DNA from: Acinetobacter tianfuensis
Lineage (GTDB): Bacteria; Pseudomonadota; Gammaproteobacteria; Pseudomonadales; Moraxellaceae
Reading direction: 5' to 3'
Length of the DNA: 64,000 bases
NCBI RefSeq assembly: GCF_003611465.1
Contig: NZ_RAXV01000012.1
Span: forward strand, 1-64,000
Positions 56,294 to 64,000 of this stretch are shown piece by piece. Each line of letters starts with the position of its first letter. Position 1 is the first letter of the stretch. The notes under the pieces are model-generated. The model was not told where the DNA came from, searched no databases, and worked only from the letters and a program-made list of their open reading frames with translations. The translations under genes and the position numbers were made by a program.

Positions 56294-59200
56294 CTATAGA
56301 CTTTTTTTCACCTTAAACCACTGTGCATACAGCGCCGGCAAGAAAAACAGCGTTAATAGCGTCGCCACAATTAATCCGCCCATAATCGCGACCGCCATCG
56401 GCCCGAAGAAAATACTGCGTGACAGCGGAATCATCGCCAACACAGCAGCCAGCGCTGTCAGCACAATTGGACGGCAGCGGCGTACTGTGGCTTCAATAAT
56501 CGCGGTCCATGGATCGTATCCTGCCTGTATATCCTGCTCAATTTGATCAATTAAAATGAGGGAATTGCGCATAATCATGCCAGACAGCGCAATCGTGCCC
56601 AGCATTGCGACAAAACCAAAAGGCTTATTAAACAGCAGCAGGAACAGCACCACACCAATAATCCCTAAAGGCGCAGTTAAAAATACAATTAAGGTACGAG
56701 AAATGCTTTTCAGCTGAATCATCAGCAGTGTCAGCACCACCGCAAGGAACATTGGCATGCCTGCATTCACCGAAGACTGGCCGCGGGCAGATTCTTCCAC
56801 CGTACCGCCAACTTCCAGCAAATAACCAATCGGCAGCTGCTCACGCAGTTCAGCCAATGGCGCTTTCAGCTCATTCACCACAGTTGCCGGCTGTAAATTC
56901 GTGCGAATATCCGCACGCACCGTAATAGTCGGCAAACGGTTGCGGTGCCAAATTAAGCCATCTTCAAAGCCATATTCAATTTTGGCAATTTGAGCCAGCG
57001 GAACAGTACCGCCTGCAGCTGTAGGAACGGCCAAACTACTGAGTGAGCCCACATCCACACGATCGGCTTCATCGCCGCGCATACGGATTTCAATCAGCTC
57101 ACGCTTTTCACGGAACTGGTTGACCGAAGCGCCGCTGATCGCGCTGCTGAGGAAGTTGGATACATCTAAACTGCTCACGCCCATTTGACGCGCACGGTCT
57201 TGATCAATCTCGAGTTTAATGACCTTGCTCGGCTCGCCAGAATCCAAATGCACATTGGTTGAATGTGGATTCTCACTCACTTCAGCCGCGACTTTTTGCG
57301 CCCACTCCCGTACTAAGCCTAAATCTTCACCAGAAACACGGAACTGCAGCGGATAACCGACAGGCGGGCCATTTTCCAGTAAGGCGACACGGGTACGCGC
57401 TTCAGGAAGCAATAAACGGATCTGTTCACTTAAATTACGGCGGATTTCATCGCGGTCATCCAAAGACGATGCCAGCACAACAAACTGCGCAAAACTGGTT
57501 TGCGGCAGCTGCTGATCCAGCGGCAAGTAGAAACGCGGCGAACCCGTTCCGACATAAGCGACAAAGTTATCTATCCCTTCTTGCTTCGACAGAAAGTTTT
57601 CGACTTTACGTACCGCAGCCTCAGTTGCCTTTAAAGATGCACCCTCTTCCAGCTTAATATCGACCATAATTTCTGCACGGTTAGACGGCGGGAAAAACTG
57701 CTGCGGCACCAGCTTAAACATCATCACAGACATGACAAATATCGCTGCTGTAGCGGCAATCACCGTCTTGCGGTAGGTCACACAGGTATCGACCCACTTT
57801 TTAAAACTCAAGTAGAACTTAGTTTGATAAGGGTCATGATGCTCACCTGCATGATGCACCACAGGCGCAGGCGCGGGCTGTTTACGAATACGTGCCCATA
57901 AGCGCGCATACCAGGGCGCTTTATGCACAGAATCTTTGTTGAAATCCGGCAGCAGCTTATCGCCCAAATACGGCACAAACAGCACGGCTGCAAACCACGA
58001 TACAATCAGCGCGATGGTCACCACTTGGAAAATTGAGCGGGTATACTCACCAGTACTTGAAGCCGCTGTAGCAATCGGCAAAAAGCCAGCTGCGGTAATT
58101 AAAGTACCAGTCAGCATTGGGAATGCTGTGGTTCGCCATGCATGCCCTGCAGCCTGCAGCCGGCTGAAGCCCTGCTCCATCTTAATAGCCATCATTTCAA
58201 CCGCAATAATGGCGTCATCCACCAGCAAGCCCAGCGCCAAGATCAACGCGCCCAATGAAATTTTATGCAGCCCGACATCCAGCATATTCATGCCGGCAAA
58301 GGTCATTGCCAGCACCAGCGGTATAGAAAATGCAACGACTAAGCCTGTACGGAAACCCAGTGAGAAGAAACTGACCAGCAGTACAATAATGACCGCTTCT
58401 GCCAGTACTTTCATAAACTCATTGACACTGCGTTTAACCGCCACTGGCTGGTCTGAGACTTTTTGCAGCTGCATGCCCAAAGGCAGCGATTTTTGCAATT
58501 TGGCAAATTCAGTTTCTAAGTTTTTTCCCAGCGCTAAAATGTCGCCGCCTTTATGCATAGACACAGCTAAGCCAATGCCATTTTCGCCCATAAAACGCAT
58601 ACGCGGCTGCGCAGGATCACTGAAACCGCGGTAAATATCGGCAACATCCCCCAGCTGAATAGTCTTGCCGTTGACCAGCAGCGGCATCTGCTGCAGTTCC
58701 TCAACGGTCTGTAAATTGCCGCTGGCGCGGACTTGAATGCGGTCTGAACCGGTTTCAAAAAAACCTGCACTGGCAACCGTATTCTGCTGCTGCAGCGCCT
58801 GCTGAATTGCAGATACTGGAACACCCAGCTGAGCCGCTTTGGTATTGGACATTTCTATCCAAATTTTTTGGTCCTGCAAGCCGATTAAATCGACTTTACT
58901 GACATCTTTCACCCGCTGTAACTGCAGCTGCAAACGGTCGGCATATTCTTTCATCACGGCATAGTCAAAATCTTTGCCGCTCAGTACATAAATATTGCCG
59001 AAGGTATCGCCGAATTCGTCATTGAAAAATGGGCCCTGCACACCGCTTGGCAGCTGATGGCGGATGTCATTGACTTTTTTGCGCACGCTATACCAGACGT
59101 CTGGAATATCCTTGGAACGCAAAGAGTCCTTCGCAATAAAGGTCACCAAGGATTCACCCGGACGTGAATATGCCATGATGCGCTCATAACTGCCCGTGGT

Positions 59201-59422
59201 CATCAGCTCTTTTTCAATCCGGTCCGTGACCTGAAGCGAGACTTCTTTTGCTGTTGCGCCCGGCCAATAGGTCTGTATCACCATCACTTTAAAGGTAAAT
59301 GGCGGATCTTCGCTTTGCGCAAGTTTTGAATAGGAAAAAATGCCGACAATGCCGAGCAGCAGCATAAAATACAGGACTAAGCCTTTATTTTTCAGTGCCC
59401 ATTCTGAGAGGTTAAAGTTCAT
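56294..59422 (-). CDS. RND efflux transporter, permease subunit
   Basis: Inner-membrane proton-driven pump of 1042 residues, the usual RND length, with twelve predicted membrane segments and two large periplasmic loops. Evidence: N-terminal YFMLLLGIVGIFSYSKLAQ, VIQTYWPGATAKEV, the TM4 proton-relay Asp pair in ILALGLLVDDAIIAVEMM, and RCRPIVLTALAAVLAMIPL near the end. By sequence feel it belongs to the AcrB/AcrD/AcrF family, nearer to the TriC/MexK-like subgroup than AdeB. It follows the adaptor gene by two bases; no outer-membrane TolC partner is in the operon. Confidence 0.93.
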   Translation of the reverse strand: MNFNLSEWALKNKGLVLYFMLLLGIVGIFSYSKLAQSEDPPFTFKVMVIQTYWPGATAKEVSLQVTDRIEKELMTTGSYERIMAYSRPGESLVTFIAKDSLRSKDIPDVWYSVRKKVNDIRHQLPSGVQGPFFNDEFGDTFGNIYVLSGKDFDYAVMKEYADRLQLQLQRVKDVSKVDLIGLQDQKIWIEMSNTKAAQLGVPVSAIQQALQQQNTVASAGFFETGSDRIQVRASGNLQTVEELQQMPLLVNGKTIQLGDVADIYRGFSDPAQPRMRFMGENGIGLAVSMHKGGDILALGKNLETEFAKLQKSLPLGMQLQKVSDQPVAVKRSVNEFMKVLAEAVIIVLLVSFFSLGFRTGLVVAFSIPLVLAMTFAGMNMLDVGLHKISLGALILALGLLVDDAIIAVEMMAIKMEQGFSRLQAAGHAWRTTAFPMLTGTLITAAGFLPIATAASSTGEYTRSIFQVVTIALIVSWFAAVLFVPYLGDKLLPDFNKDSVHKAPWYARLWARIRKQPAPAPVVHHAGEHHDPYQTKFYLSFKKWVDTCVTYRKTVIAATAAIFVMSVMMFKLVPQQFFPPSNRAEIMVDIKLEEGASLKATEAAVRKVENFLSKQEGIDNFVAYVGTGSPRFYLPLDQQLPQTSFAQFVVLASSLDDRDEIRRNLSEQIRLLLPEARTRVALLENGPPVGYPLQFRVSGEDLGLVREWAQKVAAEVSENPHSTNVHLDSGEPSKVIKLEIDQDRARQMGVSSLDVSNFLSSAISGASVNQFREKRELIEIRMRGDEADRVDVGSLSSLAVPTAAGGTVPLAQIAKIEYGFEDGLIWHRNRLPTITVRADIRTNLQPATVVNELKAPLAELREQLPIGYLLEVGGTVEESARGQSSVNAGMPMFLAVVLTLLMIQLKSISRTLIVFLTAPLGIIGVVLFLLLFNKPFGFVAMLGTIALSGMIMRNSLILIDQIEQDIQAGYDPWTAIIEATVRRCRPIVLTALAAVLAMIPLSRSIFFGPMAVAIMGGLIVATLLTLFFLPALYAQWFKVKKSL

Positions 59423-59424
59423 CT

Positions 59425-60528
59425 TCAGCCTCCAGCAGGAATTTTCACTGGACGGTTTTCACGGTCAATCGGACGAATTTTTTGCCCATCCCGCAGCAAA
59501 TGCACACCCGCAACCACCACATAGTCTGAAGCCTTTAAACCGCTGAGCACGGGTACGCTGTCACGGCCATACTCTCCCAAAACGACTGGGGTTTTATGCA
59601 CCGCAGCATCGGCTTTCACTGTCAGCACATAGGCTTGCTGGCCTTGCGCAGACACGCTGGATAAAGGCACATTCAGCTTATTGCTGTTGGCACTGTGTAA
59701 AAATACCCGTGCGCTTTGCCCCAGCTGAAAGACACCTGCGCCCTCACGCAGCGCAACCTTCACTTGGTAAGTACGCGACTGATCTGCTGCTGGTGAAATT
59801 TCACGAACGTAACCTGCAAACTGCTCCTCAGGTTTCGACCATAAAGTCACTTGAGCAGGCTGATTCACTTTAATGCTGGCAATGGCTTGCTCCGGCACCC
59901 CAATCACCACTTCACGCTCGCCTTCAATGGCCAGCTGGTATGCGGACTGACCTGCGGAGATGACCTGGCCTGCTTCAATATTGCGCTCTGTAATCACGCC
60001 ATTTTTTGCAGCCGTCAGCTGGTTATATTGGGTCTGGTTAATACTGGTTTCATAATTGGACTGCGCTTGCTTTAAACTCGACATCGCAGCTTTATATTGA
60101 TTTTCCACCGCATCGTACTGTGAACGGCTGACAGCATTGATTGGCAGCAATTGCTGAAAACGCTTTAATTCATCTGAAGCAATTTTGGCTGCCGACTGCG
60201 CGCTGTCCAGCTGAGCACGGGCTGCATTTTTTTGCAGTTCAGCATCCTGCACATCTAAGCGCGCCAATACCTGCCCTGCCCGCACACGGTCACCCACTTC
60301 AGCAAAGCGTTCAGTCACTTGCCCAGCAACCCGAAATGCCAATGCGGTCTGCTGCCGAGCCTGCACTTCACCGGCATAGCTTTTCTGATCTAGATGAGCA
60401 GCGCCCGGCTGCGTCACCATGACAATTGGAACTTCTTGTTCTGCAGGCGCTTTATCTTTGCTGCAGCCCCATAAAACAACACTGCAGGCGATGACCATGC
60501 CCAGTACGGAGGTATTTATCGTGCTCAT
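59425..60528 (-). CDS. RND efflux periplasmic adaptor (membrane fusion protein), lipoprotein
   Basis: 367 residues. Signal peptide with lipobox VVLWGC (Cys about 22), then a biotinyl-lipoyl-like domain (YAGEVQARQQTALAFRVAGQ, EVGDRVRAGQVLARLD), a helical hairpin with QSAAKIASDELKRFQQLL, and a beta-barrel domain (VIGVPEQAIASIKVNQPAQV). It links the RND pump at 56294-59422 to an outer-membrane channel. First gene of the operon, divergent from the TetR regulator. Confidence 0.93.
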   Translation of the reverse strand: MSTINTSVLGMVIACSVVLWGCSKDKAPAEQEVPIVMVTQPGAAHLDQKSYAGEVQARQQTALAFRVAGQVTERFAEVGDRVRAGQVLARLDVQDAELQKNAARAQLDSAQSAAKIASDELKRFQQLLPINAVSRSQYDAVENQYKAAMSSLKQAQSNYETSINQTQYNQLTAAKNGVITERNIEAGQVISAGQSAYQLAIEGEREVVIGVPEQAIASIKVNQPAQVTLWSKPEEQFAGYVREISPAADQSRTYQVKVALREGAGVFQLGQSARVFLHSANSNKLNVPLSSVSAQGQQAYVLTVKADAAVHKTPVVLGEYGRDSVPVLSGLKASDYVVVAGVHLLRDGQKIRPIDRENRPVKIPAGG

Positions 60529-60592
60529 GAATTTCGCTCTTATCTAAACCAGTTTTTTAAGGCAAAATGCCAGTCTCAAGCTGATTATTTTT

Positions 60593-60641
60593 TAATTAAT
60601 AGACTACTGGGTACATTAATTATTTGATTCAGTATAAATCA
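60593..60641. promoter_or_regulatory. Candidate operator between the RND operon and tetR
   Basis: TAATTAAT (60593-60600) and ATTAATTA (60615-60622) are perfect inverted repeats with a 14-base spacer; a second, weaker dyad TGATT...AAATCA lies at 60625-60641. Position between divergent genes fits TetR binding, but the sequence is AT-only, so chance is possible. Confidence 0.4.
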
Positions 60642-60677
60642 ATGACCTCAGTGACATATTTGGATTTTTTTTAGCAA

Positions 60678-61295
60678 ATGAAAGCCGGCCGACCAAAAGA
60701 TTTAGAAAAACGAAAACGTATTTTGGAGGCTGCCAAAAGCTTATTTTTAGAATGCGGCTATGAAGGCAGCACCATGAATTCGATTGCCCAAAAAGCTGAT
60801 GTCACAAAACTGACCGTATACAACCATTTTCAGGATAAAGCGACACTGTTTACCGCGGCTATTGAAGACACTTGTGATCATTTAATTAATGCCAGCCCGA
60901 TCTGCTTAACACCAGACAGCAACTTTAAACAGGCGCTGCAGCACACTTGCCGCTTATCTTTAGATTTAGCCAATTTGCCTGAAGCAATGAAACTCGACGC
61001 TTTGCTGATTAAACTGGCCTCTCAGCATAGCCCGCTGACGCTGCAGTTTTACAATGCGTCACATGGCAAACTGCATGCGCTCTGGGAAAATTTCTTTGAG
61101 CAGGCCATGTCTTTACAGTTCATTCGCCGTGACCAGCCGCGCAATCCCACCCTGCTGATTGTGTCCTTATTGATGGGATTGCGTCATCATGAGGTGCTGA
61201 TGGGGCTGCGCTGCGTGCCTGATCAAAGTGAACGTTTGGCTATTATTGAAGACAGCATTGATTTATTTATGTACCGCTATGGCAGTAAAACCTGA
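60678..61295 (+). CDS. TetR/AcrR-family regulator, likely repressor of the RND operon
   Basis: 205 residues. N-terminal HTH: RKRILEAAKSLFLECGYEGS, TMNSIAQKADVTKLTVYNHF and QDKATLFTAAI, typical of TetR with the YNHF variant. C-terminal domain contains CRLSLDLANLPEAMKLDALL and LIVSLLMGLRHHEVLMGLR. Divergent from the RND adaptor and pump, so likely their local regulator; ligand unknown. ATG 60678. Confidence 0.9.
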   Translation: MKAGRPKDLEKRKRILEAAKSLFLECGYEGSTMNSIAQKADVTKLTVYNHFQDKATLFTAAIEDTCDHLINASPICLTPDSNFKQALQHTCRLSLDLANLPEAMKLDALLIKLASQHSPLTLQFYNASHGKLHALWENFFEQAMSLQFIRRDQPRNPTLLIVSLLMGLRHHEVLMGLRCVPDQSERLAIIEDSIDLFMYRYGSKT

Positions 61296-61378
61296 AAATG
61301 CAGCTTATTGATCTGCGCACTGGCATAAGCCTTGCTATTTTTTAGGCAGCCTGAATCCGACTTTTGTCTGTAATACAC

Positions 61379-61406
61379 TTGCACCCTGTCAGATTCGGGC
61401 TATAGT
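61379..61406 (+). promoter_or_regulatory. Promoter of ppc
   Basis: TTGCAC at 61379-61384 and TATAGT at 61401-61406 are spaced 16 bases, a good sigma-70 match 30 bases before the ppc start. Partial inverted repeats (61350-61361 and 61388-61399) overlap it, of unknown meaning. Confidence 0.6.
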
Positions 61407-61437
61407 CAAAATAAGGACCTGCGGAGAAAACTAAAAA

Positions 61438-64000
61438 ATGATTCAACAAATTGATGCTCCATTACGTGAAGATGTACGCTTGCTGGGCAACCTGTTAGGT
61501 GAAACCCTCAAGCAGCATGCCGGACAAGATTTGTTTAATCAGGTCGAACAGATTCGCGCATTGGCCAAAGGCGCCCGCGATGGACAGGCAGAAGCAGAAA
61601 AAGAACTGGAAAAACTGTTTCTCAGCTTAGAAGATCATGAGATCCTGCCGCTGACCCGCGCCTTTACCCATTTTTTAAACTTTGCCAATATTGCAGAGCA
61701 GTACCATGTGGTGCGCAGCCGCAGACAAAGTGAATTTGATGAACACGTGCCATCGCCAAATCCGCTGGATCACTTATTTCAAAAATTCAAAGACCGCGAA
61801 ATTTCATCTGAGCGGCTTTATCAGCAAATTTGCGAACTGAAAATTGAACTTGTGCTGACGGCACATCCGACCGAAGTCAGCCGCCGCACCCTGATTCAAA
61901 AATATGACGGCATCAATGACTGCCTGTCTCAATTTGACCAGCAGAAACTGACCCCGCGTGAACGCCAAGCGGTGCTGGAAGACCTCAAGCAGCTGGTCTG
62001 TTCTGCATGGCAGACCGATGAAATCCGTCAGCACCGCCCGACCCCTGTCGATGAAGCAAAATGGGGCTTTACAACTATTGAGCAGACCCTATGGAATGCT
62101 GTGCCTAAATTCATGCGTGAATTGAATGATATGGTGCAGACCCATTGCAGTCAGGCGCTGCCGCTGAATGTCGCGCCCGTACGTTTTGCCTCGTGGATGG
62201 GCGGTGACCGTGACGGCAACCCGAATGTGACACACAGCATAACGCAAGAGGTGCTTTGGCTGTCCCGCTGGAAAGCAGCTGACTTATATGTTCGGGATAT
62301 TGAAGACTTACGCTGGGAACTGTCTATAGAACAATGCAGCCCAGAGCTGCAGGCAGCGCTCGGACAGAATCACCCTGAGCCATACCGTGAATACTTGCGT
62401 GATACACGCCAGCGCCTGAAAGCAACCCGTTACTGGCTGTCAGAAAAATTGCGCGGCGCCGATGCCGATGACAGTCATGTGATTAAGAGCAAAGATGAAC
62501 TGCTGCAGCCGCTGCTGCTGTGCTACCGCTCACTGATTGAATGCAACCTGCCTGAAATTGCCAATGGCAAACTGCTTGATTTTATTCACCGGGTCAACTG
62601 TTTTGGCATTGAATTGCTCAAGCTGGATATCCGCCAAGAATCTGGACGTCACCGCCAAGCCATTTCTGCCATTACTGAATATTTGGGCTTAGGCAATTTT
62701 GAAACGTGGACCGAACAGGCGCGTCAAAACTTCTTATTGCAAGAATTGCAAAGCAAGCGTCCGCTGCTGCCAAAGTATTTAAATGAACCGAAACAAAGTC
62801 TGATTGAGCATCCAGATGTGCAGGAAGTCTTCGCTACAATGCGCACATTGGCGCAGCAGCCGTCAGAAAGCTTAGGCGCTTATATTATTTCTATGGCTGA
62901 ATACCCAAGCGATGTTTTAGCCGTACTGCTGCTGCAAAAAGAAGCCGGCATTAAACAAGCGCTGCGTGTTGTGCCTTTATTTGAGACGCTGAAAGATTTA
63001 GACGGCGCATCCAGCACCATGAATACACTGTTCAGCATGCACTGGTATAAACAGCATATTCAGGGCAAGCATGAAGTCATGATCGGCTACTCAGACTCAG
63101 CCAAAGATGCAGGCTTTATGTCAGCCAACTGGGCGCAGTACCGCGCACAGGAAGAGCTCACTGAAATTGCAAAAAACCATGGTGTACAGCTGACCTTATT
63201 CCACGGCCGCGGCGGATCAATCAGCCGCGGCGGCGCACCGACACAGCAAGCGCTGTTTTCACAGCCGCCGGGCTCCATTTCAGGCGCGATCCGTGTCACC
63301 GAACAAGGTGAAATGATCCGCTTTAAATTTGGTTTAGAAGGTATTGCGCTGCAAAATCTTGAGATTTATACCGCGGCAACTTTAGAAGCAACGCTGCTGC
63401 CGCCGCCAGAGCCGAAACAAGAATGGCGGGCGCTGATGCATAAAATGACGGATCTGTCCGTACAGGTTTACCGTCAGACCGTGCGTGAAAATCCGCACTT
63501 TGTAAAATACCTGCGCACAGTCACTCCTGAGCTGGAGCTGCAAATGCTGCCATTGGGCTCTCGCCCTGCTAAACGCAAAGTCAGCGGCGGAATTGAATCC
63601 CTGCGCGCTATTCCATGGGTATTTGCATGGACACAAATCCGCTTAATGCTGCCAGCTTGGCTTGGCACAGGCGCAGCAATTAACCAAGTTTTAGATCAAG
63701 GGCAAAAAGCCGTACTGGAAGACATGCTGCAAGAGTGGCCATATTTCCAAACCTTGATTGATATGCTGGAAATGGTGCTGTCTAAATCGGATGGACATGT
63801 TGCGCTGTATTACGAGTCACACTTAACCCAAGACGAAGACTTAAAAGCGCTCGGAGAAGAGCTGCGCCAGCGTTTAAAAGATGCAGTACAAACACTGCTG
63901 GCTTTAAAAGGCGAATCTAAACTGCTGAGCAGCAATGATGTGCTGGATCAATCGATGAAAGTCCGCAAGCCCTATCTGCTTCCGCTGCACCTGCTGCAAG
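61438..64000 (+). CDS. ppc: Phosphoenolpyruvate carboxylase (partial, 3' end off window)
   Basis: Carboxylates PEP to oxaloacetate, an anaplerotic step. The window holds 854 codons from ATG 61438 (GGAG at 61422-61425). Seen: LVLTAHPTEVSRRTL (catalytic His), ASWMGGDRDGNPNVTHSIT, GYSDSAKDAGFMSANWA (catalytic Lys), HGRGGSISRGGAPTQQ and RAIPWVFAWTQIRLMLPAW. About 40 C-terminal residues, ending normally in NTG, should lie beyond base 64000. Long open frame without breaks. Confidence 0.97.
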   Translation, partial: MIQQIDAPLREDVRLLGNLLGETLKQHAGQDLFNQVEQIRALAKGARDGQAEAEKELEKLFLSLEDHEILPLTRAFTHFLNFANIAEQYHVVRSRRQSEFDEHVPSPNPLDHLFQKFKDREISSERLYQQICELKIELVLTAHPTEVSRRTLIQKYDGINDCLSQFDQQKLTPRERQAVLEDLKQLVCSAWQTDEIRQHRPTPVDEAKWGFTTIEQTLWNAVPKFMRELNDMVQTHCSQALPLNVAPVRFASWMGGDRDGNPNVTHSITQEVLWLSRWKAADLYVRDIEDLRWELSIEQCSPELQAALGQNHPEPYREYLRDTRQRLKATRYWLSEKLRGADADDSHVIKSKDELLQPLLLCYRSLIECNLPEIANGKLLDFIHRVNCFGIELLKLDIRQESGRHRQAISAITEYLGLGNFETWTEQARQNFLLQELQSKRPLLPKYLNEPKQSLIEHPDVQEVFATMRTLAQQPSESLGAYIISMAEYPSDVLAVLLLQKEAGIKQALRVVPLFETLKDLDGASSTMNTLFSMHWYKQHIQGKHEVMIGYSDSAKDAGFMSANWAQYRAQEELTEIAKNHGVQLTLFHGRGGSISRGGAPTQQALFSQPPGSISGAIRVTEQGEMIRFKFGLEGIALQNLEIYTAATLEATLLPPPEPKQEWRALMHKMTDLSVQVYRQTVRENPHFVKYLRTVTPELELQMLPLGSRPAKRKVSGGIESLRAIPWVFAWTQIRLMLPAWLGTGAAINQVLDQGQKAVLEDMLQEWPYFQTLIDMLEMVLSKSDGHVALYYESHLTQDEDLKALGEELRQRLKDAVQTLLALKGESKLLSSNDVLDQSMKVRKPYLLPLHLLQ

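Noticed and set aside
56256..58634. Several plus-strand frames within the RND permease region
   Set aside because: They are antisense shadows of a complete 1042-residue RND permease with all family motifs.

Overview
The window looks like chromosomal DNA of an Acinetobacter species (Moraxellaceae). The gene order is that of an Acinetobacter capsule (K) locus: wza-wzb-wzc divergent from a long nucleotide-sugar, glycosyltransferase and flippase block that ends in galU-ugd-gpi-gne1-pgm, with FKBP-type peptidyl-prolyl isomerase genes on the wza side. Neighbouring housekeeping genes (ribB-ribH-nusB-thiL-pgpA, dnaJ, dapB, ppc, mutY) fit a gammaproteobacterium. I cannot name the species from sequence alone. 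It may not be A. baumannii: the far end of its K locus is usually next to lldP, whereas here pgm is next to glmS-glmU.

Layout. 1-2.4 kb: end of an aldehyde dehydrogenase, then an SDR/2-hydroxychromene-2-carboxylate isomerase-like pair divergent from a TetR regulator. 2.7-9.4 kb: plus-strand block ribB-ribH-nusB-thiL-pgpA-glmU-glmS. 9.5-37.8 kb: K locus, mostly minus strand. It has a conserved end (pgm, gne1, gpi, ugd, galU, ItrA-type transferase; 9.5-16.4 kb), a very AT-rich module 1 (two glycosyltransferases, heparinase II/III-like protein, wzy, wzx, wecC, wecB; 16.5-25.1 kb), and module 2 (PglF/E/D/C/A-like genes, two more glycosyltransferases, two acyltransferases, a second wzx, WbpP-like epimerase, TviB/WbpO-like dehydrogenase; 25.3-37.8 kb). 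38.2-43.7 kb: wza-wzb-wzc and two FKBP genes. 43.9-49.1 kb: dienelactone hydrolase, HIT protein, mutY, M23 lipoprotein, tag, alcohol dehydrogenase. 49.1-60.5 kb: MocR regulator, small lipoprotein, START protein, dapB, a PglL-like O-oligosaccharyltransferase, dnaJ and an RND efflux pair. 60.7-64 kb: TetR regulator and ppc, cut by the window end.

How it works together. Gpi, GlmS and GlmU lead from hexose phosphates to UDP-GlcNAc. WecB/WecC would make UDP-ManNAcA, the TviB/WbpP-like pair UDP-GlcNAcA/UDP-GalNAcA, and the PglF/E/D set UDP-diNAc-bacillosamine (UDP-QuiNAc4NAc). Pgm, GalU, Ugd and Gne1 supply UDP-Glc, UDP-GlcA and UDP-Gal/GalNAc. Two PglC-size phosphoglycosyltransferases can start glycans on undecaprenyl phosphate, two Wzx proteins can flip them, but only one Wzy is encoded. 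Wza/Wzb/Wzc would export the capsule, and the PglL-like enzyme at 52.9 kb could put lipid-linked units on proteins.

The most notable points are the composite two-module K locus with one polymerase, a pgl-like module without its own Wzy, a Ugd that lacks the catalytic Cys and Rossmann glycines of its family, a heparinase-fold protein inside the glycan operon, and a RibB whose GTP cyclohydrolase half has lost its zinc cysteines.
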